From Membranipora membranacea (lineage: Eukaryota > Bryozoa > Gymnolaemata > Cheilostomatida > Membraniporidae), in NCBI GenBank assembly GCA_914767715.1, contig OU612065.1:18662001-18726000 (forward strand): DNA of 64,000 nucleotides, in the 5' to 3' direction. Positions 10,657-24,000 of this stretch are shown here, piece after piece (within the stretch, counting starts at the first letter, position 1; every line of letters begins with the position of its first letter). Below the pieces are notes generated by a model. That model was given only the letters and a program-made list of their open reading frames with translations, was not told where the DNA came from and did no database searches. A program made the translations under genes and the position numbers.

Positions 10657-12083
10657 GTAGGAAGTATTTTCCCTTCAGGTTAGTGCAGTTTTCAAGACAG
10701 GCTTTAGTGAGAGGAGAGCACATGCTTAAACGCATATCACTGCAACTAGAAAATGAAAAAAGGTGAATATGTAGCACCAGGAGCAAGGGAAGGAGTTAGA
10801 CTAGAGAAGAGGAGATGTAGTCAGTCAATTCCAGATGAGGCCTACCTAGAGATGATAGCAATAGCAGTGACACATACTTTTGACATGAGTATCTCTATTT
10901 ATCAGTTTGGAATAAGTTGAGAGTGATACATAAGTACATAGGCTTCAGTTACTTCATATATTTACCTGATACTTGTACTGCTGATGATGCTGTAGTACCA
11001 TCAGTGACTGTGTATCTTCTCATCTAGATAACAAGATAGATGAATCTGTGTGTTCAGTCATTCTGATTTGTAGCCCAAGAGAGTGATATTGATTGAGGCT
11101 GGATGTTTGTCCCTTTGTAAATAGTCAATGATCACGATCACACACTAAGAGTATAGCTTATATTCACTTTAAAGCATAGCTAATGAGAATGCGGGAGTTT
11201 GGTACTAACAGACTAACTTTTTGGTAATAGCATGAGAGTCTTCTAGATCACTTCCGGTGTAAGACAATGTTTTAGAAAAGTTGGAACAGAATTGAAACAA
11301 ACCTGGAAGAAAAACATAATAATAATATTCATCCACAATTTTCTCTCAATTATTGGATCTATTTCTGACCTGAAATATGGATAGTTAGGCTAATGGCTGC
11401 TACCAACAAAGGTAATTCAGTAAACTGTGGAAATAGGAAGATTCTACTTTAAATCATAGATACGATAGAAGATAGATAGAATATAGTCATGTATGTATGT
11501 TATACAAAAATACATGTATTACATGTATTGTATGTAATGTAGCTAGAAAGATGAGCTTGAATAGATAAGTAGTTAAGTACTTTAGACAATGATGAAGCAA
11601 GTTCATAGTAATGCAGTTGAGGGAAAACAGCTTGTGAGAGAAAGACAAACGGATTTTGTGAGATTAGATGTATGCTGACATCATCAGGTAAGGGAGTGAA
11701 AGTGATGAGTATGTTACTTTGCTTCATAATGATTTACTAGATAAGAGAGCAGAAAGTGTGTCACATTTCAAATATTTATTATAGGCCTTAAAAAATTGGT
11801 CTAGCTTCTTCCTTGTTGACTTATCCTATCTACAATAAGTCATATTATTACCTTTGTTAGTCATTCTACTTTTGATTCAAAGGAGAACCAACAAAGAGGA
11901 CCTTCTCATCAAGGAATCGGCCACTCACTCTCAGTCAATCTCACTAGCTGCACACCAAGGAGTCCACTAGAACTCTAATCACACTAATTACTTCTCACCC
12001 TTACAAGTACAAGGACCAAATTTTATATCGCACTTAATAGAAGGGTCAGAGTAACACTGTTTTGATCTCCGGGTATATCCAGT

Positions 12084-15000
12084 ATGGCCCACTCAAGTGC
12101 AGTCACTGCAGGAGGTGAACTACGGGAGGATGGGGATGATGATGTCTTCTACACAATGGAGAAGAATGCTAGAGATCAGCTGGCCTCGCAGAGCAACGGT
12201 CACAGCTCAAAGACTAAAACTATCGACAGATATGGCTTTATCGTAGGACCCAACGCGCCTCAATCACCTACTGTGTGAGTACCTTCACCAATGAAAGTAC
12301 AGACTAACTGGCTACTTTCTTTGCTCAGGAGTACAGGCCTGGCTTAGGTATTTCTCAGATTGGATGCTTTGCCTCTTGTCATGTCAATCAGGAACATGCT
12401 GGTGTACTAGATTGATAAACTGTAAAACGCGGAATAGGCTGTTAGTCTAAGCTTCAGAAATAATCTTGTTTCAAACCCATCACCTCTGTCACATCGCTTA
12501 GCTTGTTCCCTGACCCAAGATATGCTTCACGTCTTGTCTTCTTGACTATGATTGTAGGAAAGAGGGTCTGCCGAAGGAAGTAAGCTGGAAACGAGAGAAA
12601 AAATGGCTGGAAATGTTAGATAACTGGGATTTCTGGATGAGGAAACAGTTTTACACAGTAAGTGGCCTTTACCTTCCATTTTAATCTGAATAGTTACCGC
12701 CCACGGGCAGCGACTTCAAATTTTAAATGCATTTCTTACAAGAAATAACCAGTTATAAAGCAAGGCTGTTATGAATTTCATTCTGAATTTTATCAATGTT
12801 TTGCTGCTATCTATAAGATAAGCTCTTGGGACCAGGGGTTCATTTTAAGCACCAAGCCCTTGAATTCTCCATTCCAGACAAAAGATTATGAGCATCAAGC
12901 AAGAACAATTTGAGTAAATTATGCACTAAAGTCAAATTGTGATTCACTCAACTAGTATTTGTATTAATCATGATCCTATTGTGTGCACTGCTCATAACCA
13001 AGTCCATTCAATTCTATGAGTGGAACGCAATCAACACAATCGCTTAAAGTGCCTCGACCGGTATATAAGGGCCAGTCAATGTAAAGCGATCACCCAGCCA
13101 TATCAAATTCAAATGGGGTTAGCAGCATTCAAATTCCTCCTGCTTTTTCGGAATTAAGAGGAGAAGCAGTGAATTATTTTTAATGGGAATCAGACAAGCT
13201 GATGTGGAATTGTGTGATACACATGCCCAATAAATTTTCATTCCAATAATGGCATTGGAAAGTGGTGAAAATATGACTAATGTCATACGAAATTGCCCAG
13301 TTCCGATGATTTCAAATCATCCGCTTCAAAATATACGAGCTCTTATTGGTCAATTTTTACGTTATGATTTATGGTTTTAGAGGTTGCCTAGATACCGTTG
13401 TCAAGATTGAAATTGACCGTTGTAATTAAACCCTATAATCCCAAGTGTGATGAGCCAACACAACAATAGCTATATCATAGCTTCTATTCAACTTTATTTA
13501 TGGGTGTCTGCGAATCACAATTTCTTATATAACACACTTGACCACTTGAGAACGCAACGTGGACTGGCTGTTAGAGGCGGAGACCAAAGCCATTCTCCGC
13601 CTCTAATTACATTGATCAGCCAATGGTCTTGCCTGTCACTTCACATGATTAATCCCCGTGCACCCCCTTCGATTCCTACCTCTTTAACTTGAAACCTTTA
13701 ATTAGGCGAGACAAATTACTAGACCTATCATTGTAGGACTAGTTATCGGTGATCAATCGACATACGGTGGGTGGGACAACTCAGTTCTACCTGAGACAGT
13801 GTGACTGGTTTTTGACCAATCTGTCAACTTACTGCTTCACTGAACTGCTCTAAAACAGCCTGGAGGGCGTTCTATGATGCAACGTCGTCTATTTTTAAAT
13901 AACTAATAGGGATTCTATCTTTTTATTATAGGTCAGACTGCGGTGCCGGAAAGGAATTCCAAATTCTCTGCGAGCTAAGGCCTGGAGATATTTGTCATGT
14001 TCTACTCAGCTACAGAATGATAACCCAAATACATATAAGGTAAGTGGCCTTGGATGTTAATGAAGTGTAAGTAATTATGCAAATATATGCCGCTGTTCTG
14101 CTTTTTTGTTATTGCTGTGGTAACTTACCTTAAAAAGTTAGTCTGAGCCCCCCAGACCCTTGACCCTCACCCCCTGCCTGACCGCTTGCCCAGTATTTAC
14201 CTGTTTTGTTACTTCCTCTTTAGTGATTGATTTATCTGATTGGGATGGGAGGATGAGATAACGTTGAATGAAATTTGAGGTTTTGAAATAGCTATTATTT
14301 TGACAAATATGAGGATATTTATGCCAAACACAGAAGTAGGTGTTGTATGTTTATAAAACAAACTTACTAACTAAGATGAAATCACCAGAAATGTCTCCTA
14401 TACTATCACAACTTAGAGAACAAACAATAGAGGTTTATCTATGAAGATGAAACCTTATCTGATTTATAAGTGCAGATAGTGGTTTTTTATTGTTCAGGCA
14501 ACCCAATACAACCTCAATATATTCAAGTTTGCAATCCAAGGCTGAATTCTATCGCAGAGTAAGGATGTATCCATATTCTGTGATTCTATCTAGAATTGTG
14601 CTGTGACTTTGGGTTTGATTTGAATGCTGAATGAAACCATGTGCTGCCCATTATGAACTAGCTGTCATTTCAATGAACTTCCCATCATTAGTCATATTAT
14701 GATGATGAGGTAAAGATGGCAAAGTTAGTGATTCAACTTGCAAAAAAAGTTACTCACTAACATTGACTCATCAATATATAGTCCATTCTCGTCTCACTGT
14801 GAGTAAATGAAATCTGATTTGCTGGTTTTTATCTGGAAATCCCAGCTCTCTGAATTTTGTGCATCTGGGATAAATTTAACCAATCGATTCATTTGTAGGC
14901 CTATATCTAGATGACTGTACCAATGATTAATTTGTGTTAGATATGACAGGGCAAATATTTCTTGGTTTTATTCTGTCACTTCTTTTCTATCATCAGCGGA

Positions 15001-18000
15001 AAATACGTAGCGTCCTGTTATGATAATTTGGATGACGAATGCGAGATAATAGTTCTTACCTCTTAGAATGTGACTACATACATATTTATATATAGTTATA
15101 GAATTTTCTCTTGAAATATGCAAAAAAATGATGTTGTTGTCATGGGGGCGTAGGATGCATGTACTTCATCGGCTAGCCTTTCTCATTTATTGCATAGTGA
15201 TTTAATTTGCAATATTGAGTACGGAATATGACTTTGCATAGGTCCCTGGATACTCTAACAACCAGAATATGACATAAAACTGACATAATATGTGTCATAC
15301 TAATCTCCAGACGGAAGGCCTTTCACTAGCCCTGAATATAGAACAGCTAGCTAGTTGACATGATATTATTTTGGACAACTGGAAGATAACAATTTGTCAG
15401 TTAAAATGACCGGACCTCATTAACATAGACGTTGGAATAATCACCTAAGGTGTTGATTTATATTTTAGTTGTACCTGAAGCAGCCTATAACACCAAAGCA
15501 GGACACAGAAATATGTAATGACCTCCATCGCTCATTCCCTAACCACGATATGTTTGCAGATGATGGAGGACTAGGGTATGTGTACTGAGGTCACTGAACT
15601 GGCTGTGACAACCTTTTTCGCATGATCTTGCTAATGGTGTAGTTGGTAGGAATAGGAATCTTGATGATGTTGACGTAAATTGTAGATGTGTTAAGAATTA
15701 AGATGTTAGTTTATTTGCTATGGAACTTTGGCAGCCCAAAGTTCTCTTTATAAGTATATTCGTTTGGAGTATTAATACTTTGGAAGTAGACCTATTAGTT
15801 CTCAGGCAGACTAAAGCCCTTTTCATTACCAAATAGTTTCAGAATTTTATCATTTATGAGGAGTTGTGTACTCACAATAAATCCATAACACACCACACTC
15901 CCTCTCAGTTCAGTTCATTGCTCATAGTATGCCTCGGTAATTAAAGCTTATCACATCATCCGAAAAACAATCCTTGAGTTGACACCCATTCTTATCTCCT
16001 ATTACAGGCAGAAGCACTTATACAATGTTCTCAGAGCCTACACAGCATATAACCCTACAGATGGATTCTGTCAGGCCCATGCACCAATCGTATCTGTACT
16101 TCTTATGCATATGCCAGAAGAAGATGCCTTCTGGTGTCTTATAGCCATGCTTGATAAATACCTACCTGGTTACTACAGCGGCCAACTGGTGTGTATATAT
16201 GGTTTTACAGCTCAACTCTACCGTGAACTTGTCTGTATCAGGGTCCAAGTTTTGGTCAAATATACATTGTAGTTGTCTTCTCATGGTTTTATTTTACTAG
16301 AAAACTCAATGTTAGATGTATTTGATAAGTTTAAGATGAGGTTTGTTATTTACCTGAGCCGATGTCCTAGAAAAAGGCGTTGGGTGCACTGCGTGATAAT
16401 CTTTTAAATCGTCAGGATGTTATTGATGATAACTAGCCCAGAGTTTGTATTATATACGCTATATATGTATATATATGCTTGTAGGAAGAAGTGGAAACTG
16501 ACGGCAGGTGTCTCATCAAACTTTTACGCACTGTTCATCCAAAGTTGTCTAAACGAATGGTAAGTTTTCAGTTATATCACAGCCTATTGACGTAGAAGAC
16601 ATAGAATGGAACATTTTCAACAACCACATTATTGAACTTGAAAATGGACATTACGAACAGGTGTGACAGGGTTTCTAACTGTCGGAAGAGGAGGAAATAA
16701 GCTCGAGGTTTTAGTACGGCGATTGTGTCTTGAATTCACTGATAAAACCTGTGTTAACTTTACGTACATTTATTTCCTCTATAACAAGAAATGTTATATA
16801 TATATTAGCGAGAAAAAAACTCTTAAATTTAGCAGGAAAGTGTCTCTTGACTGCTGAAATGTGGATTGCATGCTTCAGCATTTTTCTTGCCAATGTTCTG
16901 TTTTATGCTTTGTAGAAAGATGTAGGTATAGACGCGCCCCTATTTATGGTTGAGTGGTTCATGTGTCTATTTTCCCGTGATCTACCCTGGCCTAGTGTAC
17001 TTAGAATATGGGACATCTTCTTCTGTGAGGGTATGTATTTACTTTATACCTGATATTATAATGCTAAATATGTACTGTTATTCATACTGGGACTAATTGT
17101 ATTGAAACATATTGTGCTCTTCTTATATTCTGTTTCATTCCATTCCGCATCATCGAATGTCGAGAGTAAAATAATCTCTCAAATAGATTTGCGATCATTA
17201 ATTTAGAGCAAACGAGACAACAAAGTTAATGCTCCTTGACATATATTCACCTAGCTGACAAGTGAGATGAGTTTTGTCATTATGTGATTTGCTTCTTTCA
17301 TGTCAGATCTTGAGCTGAGGAAAAAAGCTAAAAGGGACTATTTGTTGTACAAAAAGAGTTATCTTCATGAAACAACTTACTTGTTTCAATATTCTTCTGA
17401 GCACCAATTTGTATTTTTTGTAGGTGTGAAAATACTTTTTAGAATTGCATTGGTGCTCCTCAAGCATAGCACAGCCCACTTAGAGAAAATACCCAAAGAC
17501 TTCTACGACTTACTGGGATGTCTTAAGATCAAAAATATGCCTGCAGAGATACTGCAGCCTGATTTTCTCATCGAAGAGGTAAGTGGTAGTGCGGTCTGGT
17601 GTAGCCCCTCCCTCTGCAAAGCTGCACCTAGAGTTTGGGCTATAGGTTAGTTGCTGTACTCCTAGTGGCCACTTGCGGACAAACAAATGTCAAACCTTCA
17701 TGAATAAGGGCACTATTGACATCATAGTATCAAAGACTTAAATGATGTAGACAACACATGCATTACCAAAGTTGCAGATCTTGGACTGATCCAATATTCA
17801 AGCCCACAAATGTTGCAGATGTCAGAAGAAACAAAAGCACCTAGTTTTCTTCTCGTGTTCAAACCAATACATCCAAGATATTTAATGATGCGGATGCCTC
17901 TTGAATTTATAACTTCTGAACTTTCTGTATGAAGGGGGGGGGTATTTTTCGAAAAGGGAGGCAATTTTTAGGCGTCCGAGCGGTATTTTGGTAGAAATCG

Positions 18001-18712
18001 ACAAGCAACTGTCCAGAGAGACTTTATGTAACAATTGAATTTGAGGGGCATCATATCAGATGTCTACAATACTGTGATTGACACTTTTCAATCAAAATTC
18101 GGTGAACTTTGTGTGAAGAGTGAGTGGTAAGAGATTACGGCAAAAAGTTGAATAATGTCAAATTTTAACAATGTTCAAAAAGATCACAAGGGAGTTAGTT
18201 GTAAGACGAGCAAACTTTCGAACTTTACTAATCATCACTGAGAAAAGTGAACATTTCGACATATAGAAAATTTTGGTATAGTGGTGCAGGCCTAGTATAC
18301 GTTTTTGAACAATCAAACAGTTTTGATCTCATAAGAATCTAACGGAAAAATCAGAAAAGCCTGCTATGTATGAACATTTACTTACCTGACAGTTCGAAAT
18401 CGCAGCATCATCATCAGTTATGAATGCAATATTAATAAACAAAAACAGACATTTAAAATACAGTCACAGGATAGCATCCCAATTATTTAGCATATCATTA
18501 TGTTATGTTGTGTTTTTATGCTGTGTTATTGCATTGTGTTATGTTATGCTTATAATGACATATTATGCTAAGTTATACTTTAAATAATATATCACGTTAT
18601 ATTTTAGGCTTACAATCTGCCTGTCAAGGAATCTGATATGGTGAGCGCTCATAAAAAGGTAGTCAAGCAAAAAAGGAAACAGCAGCAGGCTAAAGAGAAA
18701 GCAAAGTCATGA
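12084..18712 (+). CDS. TBC1D10: TBC1D10-type Rab GTPase-activating protein
   Basis: Nine coding exons: 12084-12274, 12558-12657, 13932-14039, 15469-15575, 16018-16198, 16485-16559, 16916-17030, 17424-17578 and 18608-18712. All are GT-AG and in phase, giving 378 aa. Residues 49-52 read DRYGF, as in TBC1D10 proteins just before the WLxML-NWD linker. The TBC domain runs from about 104 ([18 protein letters not shown]) to about 320. The catalytic IxxDxxR motif is I148-C-N-D151-L-H-R154 (arginine finger). The glutamine finger is Q191 in GFCQAHAP, where the usual Tyr of YxQ is Phe189. The signatures [20 protein letters not shown]-like KYLPGYY and [10 protein letters not shown] are present. A Lys/Gln-rich tail ends the protein, which is shorter than the vertebrate paralogues. 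The family stimulates GTP hydrolysis by Rabs such as Rab27, Rab35 and Rab8 in membrane traffic. A polyadenylation-type AATAAA lies at 18927. Residues in exons 4-9 recur as a pseudogene at 29-33.6 kb. Confidence 0.95.
13571..13606. repeat. Perfect 13-bp hairpin in TBC1D10 intron 2
   Basis: Arms TTAGAGGCGGAGA (13571-13583) and its complement (13594-13606) enclose a 10-base loop. It sits in the intron between exons 2 and 3, about 330 bp before the exon 3 acceptor. Confidence 0.55.
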
Positions 18713-20990
18713 GTTAGCCTCTTTCTGGTCACAATCCAGAATAACGATAAGAGTATTCATTCCAAACTGGGTCAGTAGGCCAAACATGTTGCATACTTAG
18801 AATGAGAAGTGAGAAGTGTGATATAGTTTATCTCTGCTGCCCCAGTCTAGATGTGATAGGTGTGACCAAACATCAGGGGACAGGCCACATCTATATTATT
18901 GCACCAAACTCTGAACCGGAAGATGCAATAAATAACCGTATCTACATCGATTGACTTCCAGCATCTTGTATGTCCTTGGACCAAATTGTATCTAAACGGT
19001 ACTGTCAGCTTTTAGTATTGAAGACAAATGGAGATTGTTGTATCAACCATTCTACTTTCTAAACTATTTTCTTCAAGGTCTAGAAAAGCATTCAATGATT
19101 CCTTCTTTCACAATATTTCATTAAGTATTCTATTAAATATGTAATATATATATAATATGTATTTATTATACTAAGGAGATTTTAATACTTGCTCAACTCA
19201 TGGAACTGACATGTTAATGCAATATTTCAGTAACTTTGGTACTAGTCTGTAGTTCTATACAGAGTATTAGCTTTTGGCTTCTTAAAAACTTAGATATCAA
19301 ATTTAGTCATGTACAGATTGTGGTGCTATATTTAGGTATTTTTTTGACAAAAAAACGTGTTTCATTAATAAAAATAACTGCCGAATGAATGGATTTTTGG
19401 GGGAAGTGTAGGCTCCCCGAACAAAGCAAAACGTTCTCTCAGTTTTACAATACAATCATTCTTTCCATGACCATGGACCACACCAATTTTTTTGAGCTAT
19501 GCTTACTTCTTACCGTTCAAAATTTTTTTCTTATTTATTTACAGCCATTTACCGCTGAATGTGGTACAATTCCATTCTGTTATTTTATTTTGGTGTTCAC
19601 TCATTTTTCTGTTTTCTGACATTCAAGGCTTGAAGTGAAAGATATTGACATTGATTTATTTGAATTTTTTTTCCAGCGAAACTGGTATTATTCTCATAAT
19701 AATAAATTTCATGACGTTATTGGATGTATATTATTTTTCTGAAATTGTGATGCTTCCATAAAAAAAATTTCTTTTGGGTATATTTTAATGAGGTCTGATA
19801 GAAATTTTTCCTCCAATTAACACTCGAGTCTGCCTGGAGTTACAAGGATTCTGTTGTTGTTGTTGATGACCCAGGGAGGGTGGGAGGGGTGAACAATGAC
19901 CTAATTATTCAGAGTGATATTCATATTATGCAGACGGATGAACGCACCCCATTTCATTTCTCACCTTTCACCGCCTACTTCCTGTACGGGTGGCGGGGTT
20001 TTGCTTGATACCAAGCTCAACCAGACTTCTCCATCTGCTCCGGTCTTCCACATCGCTGCTATCAAGATCCAGCCATTTCATGTTAACAATTAATGACTGA
20101 AGCATCCCAGCACTGTCGATTGTTCATTGTTCATTATTATGAGTTCAGGCAATATGATGATCTGCTTGATAGAAATGGTGGTATCCTGAACAAAAAGTTC
20201 CATGACATATTTGTGATAGGATGTGCCTGGTTGACCTCATTGCGACAATATTTAGGTTTTAATAATTTGCCAGCAATGATGTCATAGCCATCTAGTCTCA
20301 CCACCCACAACTTGATTGTGCGGAACTTCCCTCTATTATAATTTGTTTTGGTGCTAAGACTGTGGGAACTTCTCCCTTCTATAATTTGTTTTGGTAATGT
20401 TGAATTGTATGGCTCACTGACTTAATGAATTGGAAACAATTTGTCTGCTTATTTGCTGTCTCACCCATAGACTGAATAATTATAATTATTATTAAGTCTA
20501 TGGTCTCACCTCATGGCTCTATCAAAGTGATATCAGTCCCATCATTTAACATTAGTGTCACAACTACAATAAGTAAATAGATTTGTCTCTATCGTGACCA
20601 ACTAGTTTGCATGGAATTGAGTACATGGCCTGATATCACTTTGGTAGAGCCATAAGGTGAGACGGATGGATGGATGGATTTTATTACTATCACTGACAGC
20701 ATTATTAAAAGAAAAAAATGAGTCGCGAAATACAGTGTAATTGCTGGCACTTTGAATCAGCAAGAAAAAGCGAAGACACTTGGAATAAAAAATCAAATCA
20801 AGGAAGGAGACAAATTATTTCCAATTTATTAAGTCAGTCACCCATACAATTCATTATTACCAAGCATATTATAGATCTAATTTAGGTACAAGGCCAAAAC
20901 TAGGCACGTGAACCAAACTCAATAGCAAAATAATTAATGCTGTAAGATAGAACCTATACGCTGAGGGGCTGGTTTCTATGGCCTCACATC
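18713..20990. other. 3' flank of TBC1D10 and intergenic sequence
   Basis: It holds the TBC1D10 3' untranslated region with AATAAA at 18927 and an AT-rich spacer. The spacer has one micro-palindrome (20465-20503) and two copies of a CTCTATCAAAGTGATATCA-like block in opposite orientation (about 20515-20535 and 20632-20655). Parts recur in the second duplication copy at 33.6-34.4 kb. No gene recognised. Confidence 0.5.
20465..20503. repeat. Micro-palindrome, CCATAGACTTAATA type
   Basis: The arms begin CCATAGACT and end AGTCTATGG with an AT-only middle. The right arm, read on the other strand, begins with the same CCATAGACTTAATA as the palindrome at 3090-3117. Confidence 0.55.
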
Positions 20991-20995
20991 AGTGA

Positions 20996-21091
20996 TACCA
21001 ATAAAAACATAAAATACTCTTGTATTCATATGTTTATGGTCATTCCTTAGGTTCCATGCAAGTAATCTAGTGAGCTAATCCTGTGTCCAGA
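20996..21091 (+). promoter_or_regulatory. Lipase A promoter and 5' leader, conserved with lipase B
   Basis: About 95 bp before the ATG is strongly conserved with 34426-34536: TACCAATAAA, a TATA-like ACATAAAATA, GTATTCATATGTTTATGGTC, and AGTAATCTA-TGAGCTAATCC up to the ATG. Conservation here is higher than in neighbouring intergenic sequence, which suggests shared cis-regulation. The exact start site is not known. Confidence 0.5.
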
Positions 21092-24000
21092 ATGCAGCTG
21101 TATCTCCAGAGCCTGCTTACACTTCTACTTATTCAATCAATTCATGGTAAGAAGCTACTAACACAAAATCCTGATATCCTACTGGCGATGTCTCATTTTA
21201 GAGAGGATAGTCACATATTAAACATATGACTAAGGTGTTTTCATGATTAAAATAAATAAATTTTATTTATATTAATCCTGAAAATTCCTTTTTTCCACTG
21301 AGTTTATAACACTGATTTTATAGCACTAAGTGAAAACATTTCCAATGAGATGACTTTGCTTGCAAATAAAAGTATTAAATGAATAAAATAAGACTTGCGT
21401 GAATTATTCAGCTTTTCACATGCAGAAGTTTTGGCTTTCACAAAAACTTAAATGGATATAATCCTCAATATTGCTCATTCATAACTTAGTTAAGTAGTTC
21501 TTGTTTTGGGGTGTCAAGTTCATGCCTCCTTGGCCTTGGGTCGTTTGCTGTCGGCTGTCGGCCGTTGGGTGGGGGCAGTAGTTTAAGGGTCTATCAATAC
21601 CTTATCTAGGGTATTAACTTAGTAGTAATTTTCTTTCCTATTTTACAGCCTGGTTTTTCAACCCAAGCCCACCTGACCCGTTTGAAAATGATATGACCAA
21701 ATTTAAGCTCTACACAAGGTAAGTTCACAGCCTCTATCATGACTTTGTATCATTGTTACATAAATATACTTCATAATTGTATTGTTGCTCTGAGATGTCG
21801 ACGATAATTTGTTTTTACTGACTGCTTGAAATAAGGTGATAATAAAAATAAATAAACAGAATAAAATAAATAAATAGAAAAATAGCAATAACATGTATGA
21901 TATAATATTTGCATTGGAATTTGTGAATACAAAAAAACGGAAACAAAAGAAATATAATTGCCACATCAAAATTTAGAATTGTCACACAATTAAAACTTTC
22001 CTACCTTCGTAGACATGAAACAATGTGCATGGAGCTGACGATGAAAGGGTAATGTAATGACATGATAAAATTATACTATATACCTCTACATACTTTGATT
22101 TATAGACGGGGAGGAGCAGGGCATGCAGTCGGTGAAGATTATGATACAATGTCTAGTAAAAATTTCGATAGCACTCTACCTACCAAGTTCTACATTCATG
22201 GCTGGTTAGCCGCTGGATCGAATTGGTACGTCAGTGATATGAGACAAGAACTGATCATATATGTGAGTGTGCAGACTTTCGTTAACAGAAGCAGTACAAC
22301 TTTAGCACTTTTTTAGAGAACATCTAACATTGGAACTTTTTTATGTTGCACTGTCTGGTCATTTGACTTTGATCAGGGTTGCCTCAACAAACGAAGCTTG
22401 CCAAGGCAGACTGTCCGAGACCTTGAACTTGTGGTGACACAGCTGATTTATTATTAAAGATATACTATCTAAAAAGAATTGAGATGCTTACAACTTTTAA
22501 ACCCATAAACATATAAATTTTCTATAATATTGTATTTATTTATTTATTTACGAACCAAACAGAGATTTTAAACCTTTTCAAAAATTCTTTAGATTATATT
22601 CAATTTACTTTTCTGAAGTTTCTGAAACACTTAAAGCAATCAAAGTATCACATCCTGTGATAAAGAACACCATGGATCTTGTTAAGAATTGTCTTTTTCC
22701 AAAACATCAACTGCATCCTTGGCTAATACTGCCTTTCTCTCATTTGCGAGCGTGATGATTTGAAGCGGATACACATACATATACACATATAGATATATAC
22801 ACGCTTATTGCACTGTGGCAGCTTTCCATCCAAGCAACCAGGAATGGTGGTTTTAATATAGGAAACCTAATCTACAAGGACCAAAGTTTGCGTAATCAAG
22901 CACAAAATGCTTCAAATCTAGGCTCTATTGAGGACGCAGTTGTTGTGCCCCACCTTTTCAGCTGGAAGAGACTTCACCATTGATATGAATTCAATAATAT
23001 ATATATATATTTAACTTATAATACATATCAGTGTGTTCCCTTTATCCATATAATATAACTGTGGTCGTCACCAGATGGTTTGAGTGAATTATGTTTTCAC
23101 TAATAATAACCTGCAAATGTTATGCTTTTGTATGCAGGAGAAATGTAACTTTATTGAGGTGGATTGGAGTGCTGGGTCTATGGATCCAAATTATTTCACA
23201 GCAAGCACGTCTGCTCAGCAAGCGGGAAGAGATGTTGCCTCTTTTATCCACTGGTTACATCAGAATTTTCAACTACCTTACAGCAAAGTGCACATCATAG
23301 GACATAGCCTGGGAGGACAGGCAGCCGGTGCTGCAGGACGGGAGATACAGAACCCTAAAATAGCAAGGATCTCAGGTCAGCACATGATGGTTTTGATGAT
23401 CAATATAGAGTTGAAAAATAAAAGTTAAAATATGGTCGTGGCAGATCTTTTCTGAAGTTTTATCATCATGGAAATCGTAAGCATTCTTACATTGAGATCG
23501 GGAGTGGACAACTCTTTCAAAGCATGATACCATTATTATTCGGCAAACAATAGTGTTTGTAGTTTTATAAAGGCTGCCATCTTTATCTGATATTTCCTTT
23601 CCTGCTTGTTTAACTAATTTCCATTGTTATCTCGTTTCAGGACTTGACCCTGCACAGCCAGGGTTCAATATGTCTGACCCTAATGACACACTTGGTCCTG
23701 AGGATGCTGACTTTGTAGGTACGTGTTTACTGTTTACATAGAATCATGGTCATTGTCCATGGGTTTATAATCAACAGCATGATCCGTACATGTCAAGCCC
23801 CTTGCGTCAAATGGTTCAATTATGAGTGCGTGTGTGAAATACATTTTTCTATGGTTTTGTAGTCGGAAATGTATTCACATTGCTCTACGGTGTTAAAACC
23901 TGGCTAATATGCCTGAGGAAAGTGGAGGGTGGAGATGGAAACATCGTCAAGTCGCATTTTAGGTCTAGGTGACCTCTCTTGGTATTGATGCCTGGGGGAG

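Noticed and set aside
10480-10786. Overlapping frames of 61-100 codons on both strands
   Set aside because: They run through the 52-bp palindrome and read the same sequence twice in opposite sense.
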